DNA of 64,000 nt from Carnobacterium sp. 17-4 (GTDB taxonomy: Bacteria; Bacillota; Bacilli; Lactobacillales; Carnobacteriaceae). Each line of letters starts with the position of its first letter. The first letter of the stretch is position 1. The notes beneath the pieces were generated by a model. The model had not been told where the DNA came from. It was given only the letters and a program-made list of their open reading frames with translations, and ran no database searches. Below are positions 28,329 to 40,237 of the stretch, in pieces. The DNA lies in assembly GCF_000195575.1 (NCBI RefSeq), contig NC_015391.1, forward strand, positions 860,501 through 924,500, in the 5' to 3' direction. The position numbers and the translations under genes were made by a program.

Positions 28329-29477
28329 ATGGAAAAAATGTATTTTGATCATGCCGCAACTAGTCCTGTACACCCAGAAGTTATTGAAGTTGTTTATGAA
28401 GCAATGAAAAATCATTATGGCAATGCATCAAGTATCCATAATTTCGGAAGAGACAGTCGTCGTATTGTGGACAATGCTCGAATAGTTTTTGCTGAAAGTA
28501 TTGGTGCCAAACCAAGTGAAATCATTATTACTAGTGGTGGGACAGAATCTGACAATACCGCAATTATTGAAACGGCCTTAAAGAGACAACAAGATGGAAA
28601 GCACATTATTACATCAGTTGTGGAGCACCATGCTGTTTTGAAACCGATGGAATATTTAGAAAAGCTAGGATTTGAAGTGACTTATCTACCAGTGAATGAA
28701 AATGGTCAAGTTGATCCTGTAATGGTTGAAGAAGCCTTAAGACCGGATACCATTTTAGTGTCAATCATGTATGCAAATAACGAAGTTGGTACCGTAATGG
28801 ATATCGCAAAAATTGGTACCTTAATTAAAGCAAGTGAATCTACAGCGTACTTTCATACCGATGCTGTACAAGCGTATGGAACAGAGGAAATTGATGTTAA
28901 AAGAGACAATATCGATTTATTATCTATTTCCGGTCATAAAATTAACGGTCCTAAAGGTATTGGATTTCTTTATGTGAAAGAAACCATTTTTTTACCAAGC
29001 TTTATGCTGGGTGGCGAACAAGAAAAAAAACGTCGTGCTGGTACTGAGAATATTCCTGCTATTGCAGGATTGCAAAAAGCAGTTGAAATTATTCAACCTC
29101 AAAGAGAAAAACGCAAAGAAAGACATTTTGAATTGCGTAAACAACTTATTGAAGAATTGACTCAAAAAGAGATCGAATTTGAAGTTAATGGAAACGCGGC
29201 GAAACAATTAGATCATATCGTAAGTGTTTGGTTCAAAAATGTATCAGCCGAACAATTGCTGATGAGTTTAGATTTAAGTGGCATAGCAGTATCATCTGGT
29301 TCAGCTTGTACTGCTGGTAATATTGATCCAAGTCATGTTTTAATAGCTATGTATGGAGAGAACAATCCAATTGTGGCTGAAACGATTCGAATCAGTTTTG
29401 GCTTAGGAACAACACCAAAACAAATCAGTTGTTTAGCTGAACAACTGGCGACCATTAGTTTAAGATTGAAGAAATAA
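28329..29477 (+). CDS. Cysteine desulfurase (NifS/IscS type)
   Basis: PLP enzyme that takes sulfur from cysteine. The 382-residue protein has K204 in SGHKINGPKG as the PLP lysine, H100-type VEHHAVL, and persulfide C327 in SSGSACTAGN. The next but one gene is mnmA, so its likely job is sulfur supply for tRNA 2-thiouridine. AGGGAGG lies 8 bases before the ATG. Confidence 0.94.
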   Translation: MEKMYFDHAATSPVHPEVIEVVYEAMKNHYGNASSIHNFGRDSRRIVDNARIVFAESIGAKPSEIIITSGGTESDNTAIIETALKRQQDGKHIITSVVEHHAVLKPMEYLEKLGFEVTYLPVNENGQVDPVMVEEALRPDTILVSIMYANNEVGTVMDIAKIGTLIKASESTAYFHTDAVQAYGTEEIDVKRDNIDLLSISGHKINGPKGIGFLYVKETIFLPSFMLGGEQEKKRRAGTENIPAIAGLQKAVEIIQPQREKRKERHFELRKQLIEELTQKEIEFEVNGNAAKQLDHIVSVWFKNVSAEQLLMSLDLSGIAVSSGSACTAGNIDPSHVLIAMYGENNPIVAETIRISFGLGTTPKQISCLAEQLATISLRLKK

Positions 29478-29494
29478 CCTTAATAACAAGAGTT

Positions 29495-29541
29495 AGAAAT
29501 ACTAAAGAGCCTGGAATGTTTCCAGGCTCTTTAGTATTTCT
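29495..29541. terminator. Perfect 22-bp hairpin terminator
   Basis: Twenty-two bp arms around a 3-base loop, an unusually long and perfect terminator stem. It separates the desulfurase from the DUF1831 gene. Confidence 0.85.
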
Positions 29542-29632
29542 ACTGATTTTTATAGAAAAAAAGATAAAAGCTATGGTATAGTAGAAATGAAAAGGGTTAC
29601 GACTAAGTGAAGAGAAAAAGTGAGGGAATAAC

Positions 29633-29974
29633 ATGGCATTTGAAAAAGAAGCAACTTTATTAGGATCCAAAGAAACGTTTAAAGTAAATCCTAATGCAAA
29701 AAAATATACATTAAGAGACAATGGATTTGAAGAAACTAAAAAAGGAAATTTCCAATTGATGCGTACGATGGATACTAATTTATTGAATAAACAAGGAGTA
29801 AAATTGAAAATTGTGATCTCAGATGAGGTAAAAGAATTAAAAATTTCAATAACTACTGGCAATGGATTGCGTCCAGTAAACATCTACAATGGCGATGCGT
29901 ATAAAGAAATTCGTGAAAAAGTAGCGTTCACTTTTACAGACCTTATTGAACGTGGAGTGTTAGAAAAAATATAA
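29633..29974 (+). CDS. DUF1831 family protein
   Basis: A 113-residue protein (MAFEKEATLLGSKETF start), matching the Lactobacillales-specific family that is found between the cysteine desulfurase and mnmA. It is soluble, with alternating beta strands and a helical C-terminus. Function unknown; conserved position suggests a role in tRNA thiolation or sulfur relay (inference). Confidence 0.8.
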   Translation: MAFEKEATLLGSKETFKVNPNAKKYTLRDNGFEETKKGNFQLMRTMDTNLLNKQGVKLKIVISDEVKELKISITTGNGLRPVNIYNGDAYKEIREKVAFTFTDLIERGVLEKI

Positions 29975-30045
29975 AATTTTAAGTAAAAAGTCTAATGGGA
30001 GGTGTTCACTATGGTGAGCATGTCCCTATTTTTAGGTTAAGCAAC

Positions 30046-30073
30046 TTGATTTCTGACTAAAAGTTAGTATAAT
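30046..30073 (+). promoter_or_regulatory. mnmA promoter
   Basis: TTGATT (30046-30051), a 16-bp spacer, TATAAT (30068-30073). A weak hairpin (29998-30026) just upstream may end the DUF1831 transcript. Confidence 0.6.
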
Positions 30074-30133
30074 GATAGAGACTGAAAAAATGCGACCTTC
30101 AAATCGTAAAAAGATTTTTCAGAATCTATTTGA

Positions 30134-31273
<1,140 letters not shown>

Positions 31274-31287
31274 AAACTTCATACAGT

Positions 31288-31323
31288 AAAGAAGCTAGGG
31301 GAGAACTCCTAGCTTCTTTTTTT
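31288..31323 (+). terminator. mnmA terminator
   Basis: Stem AAAGAAGCTAGG/CCTAGCTTCTTT followed by T-run. Confidence 0.9.
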
Positions 31324-31481
31324 ATCTTTATATATCTAAAGTTTTATGTCACGGTGTAGGTGCTTTAAAATGAAATTTATTATAAAAGTTAACCTGAAAT
31401 AACTAGAAAATAGAGACATCAGTAGAATCCAATAGAATTTTGTTGTAAAATAAGTAAAGTTGCAAAAAGGAGGAAATAAGT

Positions 31482-32162
31482 ATGAATCGAAACCATGAAG
31501 CATTTCAGCTATGGGAAAAAGGCGAATTTAATAGAGCCATTCAATTACTTATGGAAGAAATTAACGATCATCCTGCAAATAGCGATAGTTATTATAATTT
31601 AGCGACCATGTTTATTTTAGGTAAAAAATATGAAGATGCAAAAGTTATTTTAGAAACAGCAATTGAAAAGTACCCTCAAGATCCTATTTTTGTTTATGCA
31701 TTTGGGAATCTCTATTATGAAATTGAAAATTATCAAACATCGCTAGAGTATTTTAATCAAGTGATTCAATTTAGTGAAACACCTTTGAAAAAAGATGCCA
31801 TGGTTATGATTGGACAAAATTTTTTAGCGTTAGATCAAGCTAAAAAAGCATTGGTTTACTTTTTAAGTGCTTATGAAGAAGATAAACTGGATATGACAGT
31901 TGTTTTATTCATAGGGAATACGTTAATGCAAATAGGGTCATTTAAAGAAGCCAAACAGTATTTTGACATAAGTATCGATCAAGCTCCGCAAAATGATGAG
32001 GCTTGGTTCAAACGTGGAATAGTTGGAATGGCATTAAAGGAAGAACAGGATTCTGTTGATGAGTACTTCAATAAAGCAAAAGAACTGGATCCTATAAAAT
32101 ATAAGGAACGTATCGACCAGTTAAAAGCCATAGAAGTTATGATGAAAAATCAAAAAGACTAA
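31482..32162 (+). CDS. Tetratricopeptide repeat protein
   Basis: The 226-residue protein consists of about six TPR units (for example NSDSYYNLATMFILGKKYEDA and DEAWFKRGIVGMALKEEQD). There is no signal peptide or membrane helix, so it is a cytosolic protein-interaction scaffold. It lies 41 bases before recD2, an arrangement found in other Firmicutes, and may share its transcript. AAAAGGAGG precedes the ATG. Confidence 0.88.
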   Translation: MNRNHEAFQLWEKGEFNRAIQLLMEEINDHPANSDSYYNLATMFILGKKYEDAKVILETAIEKYPQDPIFVYAFGNLYYEIENYQTSLEYFNQVIQFSETPLKKDAMVMIGQNFLALDQAKKALVYFLSAYEEDKLDMTVVLFIGNTLMQIGSFKEAKQYFDISIDQAPQNDEAWFKRGIVGMALKEEQDSVDEYFNKAKELDPIKYKERIDQLKAIEVMMKNQKD

Positions 32163-32203
32163 TTCTTTTAATTAGCTAAGATAGAAAGGGTGGAGGCAGT
32201 AAA

Positions 32204-34693
32204 GTGGTTATGCAAGACAATTTAGATTTATTTGCAGGAGAGCCTCCCTATTTTGTAGGGCAAGTGGCTGCAATTTTCTATCAAAACCCGACGAATTTTT
32301 ACAAAGTATTATTAATACGAGTTGTTGATACAAATAGTTCTTTCAAAGAAAAAGAGATCGTCATCACTGGAAACTTTGGGCAAATCCAAGAAGATGAAAC
32401 GTATCGTTTTTTTGGTCAATTAATTGAACACCCTAAATTTGGGATGCAATTTAATGCGGAACGTTATCGACAAGAAAAACCAACTTCGGCCGAAGGGGTC
32501 GTCGCTTATCTCTCTAGTGATAAGTTTCCAGGAATAGGAAAAAAAACTGCGGAAACGATTGTTGATCTTTTGGGCGAAGATGCAATTGATCAAATTAATG
32601 CAGATGAAACTGTTTTAGCTAAAGTTCCCGGGTTAAATGACAAAAAGAAAGAAGTCATCGTTAACACGATACGTTCCAGTAACGGAATGGAAAAAATTAT
32701 TATTGGATTAAATGATTTTGGGTTTGGAAGTCGATTAGCATACACGATCTATCAAACTTATCAAGCAGAAACATTAGAGATCATTCAAGAGAATCCGTAT
32801 AAATTAATAGAAGATATTGAAAATATCGGATTCAAAAAAGCAGATGCCATTGCTGAAAATTTAGGTTTTGCTGCAGACTCTCCTAGACGTATTCAAGCAG
32901 CTATATCATTTGCATTAAATGAGTTGTGTATCAGTGAAGGCAATACGTATACTTTAGCAGAACCTTTAATGAATGAAACCATAAGAGTACTTGAAGAAAG
33001 TCGTTCATTCATTATTGAACCAGATATAGTAGCAAAAGAATTATTAAACTTGATCGAAGAAAATAAATTGATTGAAGATCAGCACAAGTTGTACATTAAT
33101 TCGTTATATGCTGCTGAGTGGGGAATTGCAAACTCTGTAAAACGGTTAATGGAAAATAGTAAAAAAATTCAGTATCCAGCGCATAATGTCCAAAAAGAAA
33201 TTCGTAAAATGGAAAAAAGATTGGGTATTCAGTATGGAAATTCACAAATCGAAGCAATTGAAGAAGCGGTAGTCTCGCCATTGTTTATTCTGACCGGGGG
33301 ACCGGGAACCGGGAAAACAACGGTATTAAATGGGATTGTAACCTTGTTTGCTGAATTAAATGGCTTGTCTTTAGAAATAGATGATTACCACGATAAGATC
33401 TTTCCGATTCTATTGGCCGCACCTACAGGACGTGCAGCTAAACGAATGAATGAATCTACGGGATTGCCAAGCAGTACGATTCATCGTCTTTTAGGTTTAA
33501 ATGGCCAAGAAAAGCCAAGTGCGGAACTTTCCGATAGAGAACTAGAAGGCGGATTATTGATCGTTGATGAAATGTCAATGGTGGATACGTGGCTAGCGAA
33601 TCAATTGTTAAGAGCAGTCCCACAAAATATGCAAGTCATCTTTGTGGGAGATAAAGATCAATTGCCTTCTGTGGGCCCTGGTCAAGTATTACACGACCTT
33701 ATTCGTGCAAAACAGATTCCTAGTAGAGAGTTAACTGAAATTTACCGACAAGACGATGGGTCTTCGATTATTTCATTAGCACATGCCATTAAAGAAGGTC
33801 AACTCCCAGCGGATTTTACGAAAAACAAAAAAGACCGTTCTTTCTTTCAATGCACTACCTATCAAATTGAACCGGTTATTCGTCAAGTAGTAGAGAAAGC
33901 TAAAGAAAAAGGATTTACTGCTCAAGATATTCAAGTTTTAGCACCCATGTACAGAGGTCCAGCCGGTATAGATGCATTGAATAAAATGATGCAAGAAATC
34001 TTTAATCCAAATCCTTCTGGCAGACGAAAAGAAGTTAAATTTAACGATAAGAATTACCGCATTGGGGACAAGGTATTGCAGTTGGTAAACTACCCGGAAA
34101 TGAACGTATTTAATGGAGACATGGGAGAGATTGTCGGGATCAATTTAGCTAAAGAGACCGATGATAAAGTAGATGAAATCGTGATTCAATTTGATGCCAA
34201 TGAAGTCGTCTACAAACGAAATGAATGGATGAAGATTACGCTGGCCTATTGTTGTTCGATTCATAAGTCTCAAGGCTCAGAATTTAAAATGGTTATTTTA
34301 CCAATGGTGCAAAATTATCACCGTATGTTAAGACGTGATCTACTGTATACAGGAATTACAAGAAGTAGTGAATTGCTTATTTTATGTGGCGAACCTAATG
34401 CTTTTGAGGAATGTGTAGCAAAATCTTCCGCAACCAGACTCACGACACTGACAGAACGTTTATTAGGAGAAGACCAGCATGTTGAACTTGTTGTGAAAAT
34501 GCCTGCTAATAAAGATGAGCTAAAAGAAACAGAGATATCAGATTCTATTTCTACTCTATCATCAGCAACAGAAAATAAAACTGAAACGATAAATAAAGAA
34601 GAACCGAAGAATTATCGTCTGACAATTGAAATGATCCAATCCAATGCGATTGATCCGATGATTGGTATGGATGGGATAGTACCAAGTATATAA
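32204..34693 (+). CDS. recD2: ATP-dependent DNA helicase RecD2
   Basis: Superfamily 1B 5'-3' helicase not associated with RecBC. The 829-residue protein has an N-terminal extension with helix-hairpin-helix repeats (FPGIGKKTAETIVDLLG), Walker A GGPGTGKTT near 365, Walker B VDEMSMVD, motif III VGDKDQLPSVGPG and motif VI YTGITRS. GTG is chosen as start because GGAGG lies 7-8 bases before it. The last 60 residues are a polar Ser/Thr/Glu tail. Confidence 0.95.
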   Translation: MVMQDNLDLFAGEPPYFVGQVAAIFYQNPTNFYKVLLIRVVDTNSSFKEKEIVITGNFGQIQEDETYRFFGQLIEHPKFGMQFNAERYRQEKPTSAEGVVAYLSSDKFPGIGKKTAETIVDLLGEDAIDQINADETVLAKVPGLNDKKKEVIVNTIRSSNGMEKIIIGLNDFGFGSRLAYTIYQTYQAETLEIIQENPYKLIEDIENIGFKKADAIAENLGFAADSPRRIQAAISFALNELCISEGNTYTLAEPLMNETIRVLEESRSFIIEPDIVAKELLNLIEENKLIEDQHKLYINSLYAAEWGIANSVKRLMENSKKIQYPAHNVQKEIRKMEKRLGIQYGNSQIEAIEEAVVSPLFILTGGPGTGKTTVLNGIVTLFAELNGLSLEIDDYHDKIFPILLAAPTGRAAKRMNESTGLPSSTIHRLLGLNGQEKPSAELSDRELEGGLLIVDEMSMVDTWLANQLLRAVPQNMQVIFVGDKDQLPSVGPGQVLHDLIRAKQIPSRELTEIYRQDDGSSIISLAHAIKEGQLPADFTKNKKDRSFFQCTTYQIEPVIRQVVEKAKEKGFTAQDIQVLAPMYRGPAGIDALNKMMQEIFNPNPSGRRKEVKFNDKNYRIGDKVLQLVNYPEMNVFNGDMGEIVGINLAKETDDKVDEIVIQFDANEVVYKRNEWMKITLAYCCSIHKSQGSEFKMVILPMVQNYHRMLRRDLLYTGITRSSELLILCGEPNAFEECVAKSSATRLTTLTERLLGEDQHVELVVKMPANKDELKETEISDSISTLSSATENKTETINKEEPKNYRLTIEMIQSNAIDPMIGMDGIVPSI

Positions 34694-34731
34694 AAAAAGT
34701 TTCAGAAGAAAAATCTTCTGAAACTTTTTTT
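34693..34731. terminator. Bidirectional terminator recD2/dagK-like
   Basis: An 18-bp stem with A-run and T-run, shared by convergent recD2 and the reverse-strand kinase gene. Confidence 0.92.
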
Positions 34732-34755
34732 GTGTTTATAAGGAAGTTGTTACGT

Positions 34756-35706
34756 TCAAATCCAAAAATAACGTGAGCTGATTTTGATTTGAAAATCAAT
34801 TGGTTGATCCATCAATATTTCACCATCAGCATTTGAGTCCATTTTTGAAGTTGTTTTGAGAGAAATGTTTTGTGCTTGGTAATAATACACATTTTTATGA
34901 TTTAAATGTTTTCCTCCAAAAATCATTAACACAAAAAGATACAATAAATTCGCAAACGAGTGTTTAGGTAAAATAATCAAGTCTAATTTCCCATCTGTTT
35001 GAGAAGCTTTTGGTGAAACAGGGATGCCACCGCCAAAATAAGGGTGGCTATTAATAATAACTAAAAAAGCATCTTCAAACTGGGTCGTCTTGCAATTTGT
35101 TGTAATGGTCAAGTGAAAAGCACTTTGCTTAAAAAAGACTTGAACTAGACTGGCAAAATAAACAAAAGAGCTTAGCCCTAACTTGTTTAAAAAGACTTTA
35201 GATGGAGAATGGTTTGCCCTTTTTACGACTGCCGCATCAAATCCGATACCCACATTATTTACAGCAAATCCTTTATTTTGTTGATTGTTGTCGTAATATT
35301 CAATGATATCTAATTTAGTTGCTTGTTGAGCAGTAAGAATCTGATTTAGAGCTTTTTTTGGGTCTTTTGAAATACCTGTTCCTCGCGCAAAGTCATTACC
35401 AGAGCCTGCCGGGATATACCCTACTGGGATATGGGCATATTGTTCACCTAAACCTGTAAGAACTTCATGTAAGGTGCCATCACCGCCGATAACGATAATT
35501 GATTGAGACAGAGTGTGATTCTGCTCAATTTCTTGAGCTAATACTTTAGTTAGTTCCACAGTATGTCCATGATAAGCAGATTTATGTACTGTAAAACTTA
35601 TCTGCTGAGCCGTCAGCAAGTTACAAATTTGGTGACTGACTTTTTTTCCTTTACCAGAACCTGAAAGCTCGTTAATGATGAGATGATAACGTTTAATTGT
35701 CGACAT
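34756..35706 (-). CDS. Diacylglycerol kinase-like lipid kinase
   Basis: DAGK_cat family (DgkB/YegS/BmrU-like). The 316-residue protein has GGDGTLHE at 74-81 (nucleotide site), PAGSGNDFARG (family signature) and a C-terminal beta domain with NADGE. DgkB in this clade recycles diacylglycerol for lipoteichoic acid synthesis; related members have other lipid substrates, so substrate is open. ATG at 35706 is preceded by AAGGAG. Confidence 0.85.
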   Translation of the reverse strand: MSTIKRYHLIINELSGSGKGKKVSHQICNLLTAQQISFTVHKSAYHGHTVELTKVLAQEIEQNHTLSQSIIVIGGDGTLHEVLTGLGEQYAHIPVGYIPAGSGNDFARGTGISKDPKKALNQILTAQQATKLDIIEYYDNNQQNKGFAVNNVGIGFDAAVVKRANHSPSKVFLNKLGLSSFVYFASLVQVFFKQSAFHLTITTNCKTTQFEDAFLVIINSHPYFGGGIPVSPKASQTDGKLDLIILPKHSFANLLYLFVLMIFGGKHLNHKNVYYYQAQNISLKTTSKMDSNADGEILMDQPIDFQIKISSRYFWI

Positions 35707-35877
35707 GAGTACTCCTTTTGACTTACTTTTATAATTGCGCCACTTTACATTATAAAACAAATAAAAATTAAATTCGAAGTAAATTTATGAGAAAATCAAA
35801 AAAAAACAGTTACAAACTAATTGAAAGTGTTAGAATAAACAAGGATTTTGTTTCACGTTTAGGAAGGATGAACAAAT

Positions 35878-36753
35878 ATGAAGAAAAAACTACTATCAAA
35901 TAAGTATACACTAGGATTAATTGACATTGTTTACATCGTGGTGGGTTCGTTTATTGCAGCCTTATCATTTAATGTATTCTTATTGCCGAACTTAATTATT
36001 TCGGGCGGTATCAGTGGGGTCAGTACGATTACGAAAAGTGTATTTAGCTGGGATCCTTCAATCGTACAGTTAGCCTTTAATATACCATTATTGCTAATTT
36101 GTTTTGCTTTTTTAGGAAAAGAAGCAGGTTATAAAACTATTTTAGGAAGTTTAATTTTACCTGCATTCATTGGAATACTAGACTTTATCAAACCATGGAC
36201 GGATACGCCTTTGTTAGCAGCTTTATTTGGAGGTATCTTAACTGGTATCGGTTTAGGTATTGTATTTAGAGCGAAAGCATCAACCGGTGGGACAAGTATT
36301 ATCGCTCAAGTGATTCATGAGTACATAAAATTGCCTTTAGGTATGAGTGTTGCGTTAATTGATGGATTAGTGATTGTATGTGCATTACTTGTTTTTGATG
36401 GTGAAGTTGTAATGTATTCTATTATCTCGCTATTTGTTATTAGTCGTACTATCGACGTTGTACAAGTTGGGTTTAATCATTCTAAGACTGTCATGATTAT
36501 ATCTGAATACCCATCAGAAGTGAAGCAAGCAATCTTTAATACGGTTAATCGTGGAGTGACGAACTGGGGCATTAAAGGCGGATATGGCAATTCAGATAAA
36601 CAAATGCTAATGTGTGTTGTGGCTGAACAAGAATTCACGTTTTTAAAAGACGCCGTTTTAGATGTAGACGAGCATGCTTTTGTAGTGGTAATGAGTGCGA
36701 GTGAAGTTTGGGGACGTGGATTTACTTTAGCTAAGGAAAAGACTATTATCTAA
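35878..36753 (+). CDS. YitT family membrane protein
   Basis: The 291-residue protein has five to six N-terminal membrane helices (YitT_membrane) and a C-terminal cytoplasmic DUF2179 domain (about 200-285). GGISGVSTI and RAKASTGGTSIIAQ are family motifs. Transport is suspected for the family, but substrate is unknown. AGGAAGGATG precedes the ATG. Confidence 0.85.
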   Translation: MKKKLLSNKYTLGLIDIVYIVVGSFIAALSFNVFLLPNLIISGGISGVSTITKSVFSWDPSIVQLAFNIPLLLICFAFLGKEAGYKTILGSLILPAFIGILDFIKPWTDTPLLAALFGGILTGIGLGIVFRAKASTGGTSIIAQVIHEYIKLPLGMSVALIDGLVIVCALLVFDGEVVMYSIISLFVISRTIDVVQVGFNHSKTVMIISEYPSEVKQAIFNTVNRGVTNWGIKGGYGNSDKQMLMCVVAEQEFTFLKDAVLDVDEHAFVVVMSASEVWGRGFTLAKEKTII

Positions 36754-36784
36754 AGGGATTTAGTGAAAAATATACTTTTATTTA

Positions 36785-36813
36785 TTGACAAGTTGTGTAT
36801 CTTCTCCTATACT
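36785..36813 (+). promoter_or_regulatory. alaS leader promoter
   Basis: TTGACA (36785-36790), a 17-bp spacer, TATACT (36808-36813); near-consensus. Confidence 0.88.
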
Positions 36814-36819
36814 TTAAAG

Positions 36820-37050
36820 CGTACTAAGGATAAATTTATTTAATCACTTGTTTAAAGAAAAGTTTTCCATGGCTGAAAGAAAACTAACAATATTAAATCA
36901 ATGCTCCCTTACTAAAATAGTAGAAATACTATCGTTTCTCACGTTATCGAGACTTAAGAGGTAATGAACAGTCGGATGACTTCATTGCAAACAAGGTGGT
37001 ACCGCGATTCAATCGTCCTTGTCTGGCAATGTTGTTGTTGGACTTTTTTT
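36820..37050 (+). ncRNA. T-box leader (alanine) of alaS
   Basis: T-box motif GGTGGTACCGCG at 36995-37006. A GCT alanine codon at 36903-36905 next to the stem I closing strand is the probable specifier. The terminator at 37021-37043 pairs GTCTGGCAA with TTGTTGGAC, three of nine pairs being G-U, then T7. It fills the 343-base gap before alaS. Confidence 0.87.
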
Positions 37051-37096
37051 GTGCTCTTTTATAAATACACGAGTTAAATTTGAAAGGAAGAAAACG

Positions 37097-39745
37097 ATGA
37101 AAAAATTATCAAGCAATGAAGTTCGTCAATTATTTTTAGACTTTTTTGAATCAAAAGGACACAAAGTAGAACCCAGTGCATCACTAGTTCCTTTTGAAGA
37201 CCCAACGTTATTGTGGATCAATTCCGGTGTAGCAACATTAAAGAAATATTTTGATGGTTCAGTGATACCTGAAAATCCAAGAATTACAAATGCACAAAAA
37301 AGTATTCGTACAAATGATATCGAAAATGTTGGAAAAACGGCTCGTCACCATACATTATTTGAAATGCTTGGAAACTTTTCAATAGGGGAATACTTTAAAG
37401 AAGAAGCTATTGAATGGGCATGGGAGTTTTTAACAGAAGATAAATGGTTGGGATTAGACCCTGAAAAATTGTACGTAACAGTGTACCCTGAAGATACAGA
37501 AGCTAAAAATATTTGGAAAGAAAAAATTGGATTAACGGATGATCATATTGTAGATGTGGCCGATAATTTTTGGGACATTGGAGCTGGTCCAAGTGGTCCA
37601 GATTCTGAAATCTTTTATGATCGAGGAGAAGCGTTCAATGATTTACCTGAAAATGATCCTGAGAATTATCCAGGAGGCGAAAATGAACGTTGGTTGGAAA
37701 TTTGGAATTTAGTATTCTCAGAATTCAACCACAAACCAGATGGTACCTACGAGCCGCTACCCAATAAAAACATTGATACAGGTATGGGATTAGAGCGTGT
37801 AGTTTCTATTTTACAAGATGCGCCAACAAACTTTGAAACAGATCTATTTATGCCAATTATTAAAAAAGTAGAATCATTGAGCAAAACTAAAAAATACGGT
37901 GAAAATCCAACGGACGATATTTCATTTAAAGTAATTGCAGATCACGTCCGTGCAGTAAGTTTTGCAATCGGAGATGGTGCGTTGCCATCTAATGAAGGAC
38001 GCGGATATGTACTACGTCGCTTGTTACGCAGAGCAGTTATGCATGGAAAGAAACTAGGTATTGATGAAGCCTTCATGTATAAATTAGTTCCTATTGTCGG
38101 AAGTATTATGGATAGTTTTTACCCTGAAATACTAGAACAAGAAGATTTCATCGTTAAAGTGATCAAAAATGAAGAAGAGCGATTCCACGAAACCATCAAT
38201 GATGGATTAACGATTTTAAATGAACGAATCACTGAGTTAAAAGCAAAAGGTGAAACAAGCATCGCAGGATCTGATATCTTCAAATTGTATGATACGTATG
38301 GATTTCCGGTTGAATTGACTGAAGAATACGCAGAAGATGAAGGCTTTAAAGTAGATCATGAAGGCTTCGAAAAAGAAATGACTGCTCAAAGAGATCGTGC
38401 GCGTGCAGCTCGAAGTGGCGAGAAGTCAATGGGTGTTCAAACAAGATTATTCTCTGATCTAAAAGAAGAGAGTCTCTTTGTAGGGTACAATAAAACAACT
38501 GAAATGGGTACTTTAGAAGTGATTGCAACCGATGAAGAGCTCTTGAATTCAGCACAACCTGGAGAACGTGTTCGTTTGATTTTTGATCAAACACCTTTTT
38601 ATGCTGAAATGGGTGGCCAAGTTGCCGATAAAGGTGTTGTCACAGATACTAAGGGTAAACTTATTGCTAAAGTAGTAGAAGTTAAAAAAGCTCCAGCAGG
38701 ACAACCACTGCATATAGTTGAAGTAGTTGAGGTTCTGACCGTGGGAGAAACCTATGTATTAGAAGTTGATAAATCATTAAGAAATAAAATCACTCGAAAC
38801 CACACGGCTACTCATTTATTGCATCAAGCCTTAAAAGATATTTTGGGTGAACACGCTAATCAAGCTGGTTCATTGGTTACACCAAATCATTTACGTTTTG
38901 ACTTTACTCATTTTGGTCAAGTTACAAGAGATGAGTTAGATCAAATGGAGCAAATAGTAAATGAAAAAATATGGGAATCTATCTCTGTAGTTACAGTTGA
39001 AACGGATATCGCTAAAGCTAAAGAAATGGGAGCAATGGCATTATTTGGCGAGAAATATGGCGATTTGGTCCGTGTCGTTAATGTTGGGGATTATTCTATT
39101 GAGCTATGTGGCGGTGTTCACGTCAGCAATACGAGCGAAATTGGTATCTTCAAAATTGTTTCTGAATCAGGAATAGGTGCGGGTGTTCGCAGAATTGAAG
39201 CTGTGACAAGCGAAGCAGCATACACATTATTGCAAACAGAGCAAAAACGTCTAATTGAAGTTGCTGCTGTAGTAAAAGCTCAACAAACACAAGATGTGAT
39301 AACTAAAGTACAACAATTACAAACAGAATTAAAAGAAGCACAAAAAGAAAATGAATCATTACAAGCAAAATTAGCTAATGATCAAGCAGGAGATATCTTT
39401 AAAAATATTCAAGAAGTGAATGGTGTAACGATCGTATCTGCAGAAGTTGATGTAAAAGATATGAATCAACTCCGTCAATTGGCTGATCAATGGAAACAAA
39501 ATGCTGTATCTAATGTTTTAGCACTAGGTTTTTCAAATGATGGAAAAGTTAATTTGCTAACAGCTGTTGATGCAGACACAATTAAAAAAGGTTTTAAAGC
39601 AGGAGATCTAATCAAAACAATCGCTCCACTTGTTGGCGGCGGTGGTGGTGGGCGTCCTGATATGGCTCAGGCTGGCGGTAAGAACCCAGCAGGTTTATCA
39701 GATGCTTTAGCTAAGGTAGCGGAATGGGTTAAGGATAAAGAATAA
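37097..39745 (+). CDS. alaS: Alanyl-tRNA synthetase
   Basis: Class II synthetase, 882 residues. It has the catalytic core (about 1-250; motif [15 protein letters not shown]), tRNA-recognition region (about 250-460), the editing domain with [12 protein letters not shown] and CGGVH zinc/editing residues (about 560-720) and the C-Ala domain with [15 protein letters not shown]. The start is the ATG at 37097 after GAAAGGAAG; the longer reading would begin inside the T-box terminator. Confidence 0.97.
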   Translation: MKKLSSNEVRQLFLDFFESKGHKVEPSASLVPFEDPTLLWINSGVATLKKYFDGSVIPENPRITNAQKSIRTNDIENVGKTARHHTLFEMLGNFSIGEYFKEEAIEWAWEFLTEDKWLGLDPEKLYVTVYPEDTEAKNIWKEKIGLTDDHIVDVADNFWDIGAGPSGPDSEIFYDRGEAFNDLPENDPENYPGGENERWLEIWNLVFSEFNHKPDGTYEPLPNKNIDTGMGLERVVSILQDAPTNFETDLFMPIIKKVESLSKTKKYGENPTDDISFKVIADHVRAVSFAIGDGALPSNEGRGYVLRRLLRRAVMHGKKLGIDEAFMYKLVPIVGSIMDSFYPEILEQEDFIVKVIKNEEERFHETINDGLTILNERITELKAKGETSIAGSDIFKLYDTYGFPVELTEEYAEDEGFKVDHEGFEKEMTAQRDRARAARSGEKSMGVQTRLFSDLKEESLFVGYNKTTEMGTLEVIATDEELLNSAQPGERVRLIFDQTPFYAEMGGQVADKGVVTDTKGKLIAKVVEVKKAPAGQPLHIVEVVEVLTVGETYVLEVDKSLRNKITRNHTATHLLHQALKDILGEHANQAGSLVTPNHLRFDFTHFGQVTRDELDQMEQIVNEKIWESISVVTVETDIAKAKEMGAMALFGEKYGDLVRVVNVGDYSIELCGGVHVSNTSEIGIFKIVSESGIGAGVRRIEAVTSEAAYTLLQTEQKRLIEVAAVVKAQQTQDVITKVQQLQTELKEAQKENESLQAKLANDQAGDIFKNIQEVNGVTIVSAEVDVKDMNQLRQLADQWKQNAVSNVLALGFSNDGKVNLLTAVDADTIKKGFKAGDLIKTIAPLVGGGGGGRPDMAQAGGKNPAGLSDALAKVAEWVKDKE

Positions 39746-39825
39746 ATTTAGTTAAGTCACGCAAGCTAAGAATGTAAAAAAAAGTTAGCTAGAGTGATTT
39801 TTAGAATAAATAATTGACTATGAAG

Positions 39826-39857
39826 AGGAGTTGAAACTTTAGTTTCAACTCCTTTTT
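39826..39857 (+). terminator. alaS terminator
   Basis: Stem AGGAGTTGAAAC/GTTTCAACTCCT, loop TTTA, T5. Confidence 0.9.
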
Positions 39858-39970
39858 GGTTATAAAATAAAAAAACAGATTTTATGATGCTCATTTTCTG
39901 ATAACCATTGTAGTTTGAAGTGCTTTCTTGTAAAATAAGAGTAGATGTTACAGAAATTGAGGTGTAGACC

Positions 39971-40237
39971 ATGAGTTCAACAGATGAAACAGTACGTTTT
40001 AACGTTGGTGACAACAGCGAAAAAAGTGTCAAAGAAACTTTAAAATTAGTACATGATGCATTAGAAGAAAAGGGATACAATCCGATCAACCAAATAGTTG
40101 GCTACTTGCTTTCAGGAGATCCAGCTTATATTCCACGTCACAATGATGCTCGAAATCTAATTAGACGCCATGAACGTGATGAAATTGTTGAAGAGATTGT
40201 TAAAACCTATTTGAAAGAGAGTGGACCTAAAGCTTAA
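39971..40237 (+). CDS. ireB: IreB family regulatory phosphoprotein (UPF0297)
   Basis: An 88-residue protein ([14 protein letters not shown]). In Enterococcus IreB is phosphorylated by the PASTA kinase IreK at N-terminal threonines and controls cephalosporin resistance; Thr 4 and Thr 7 here are plausible sites. The alaS-ireB-ruvX-DUF1292 order is conserved in Firmicutes. It overlaps ruvX by one base (TAATG). Confidence 0.9.
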   Translation: MSSTDETVRFNVGDNSEKSVKETLKLVHDALEEKGYNPINQIVGYLLSGDPAYIPRHNDARNLIRRHERDEIVEEIVKTYLKESGPKA

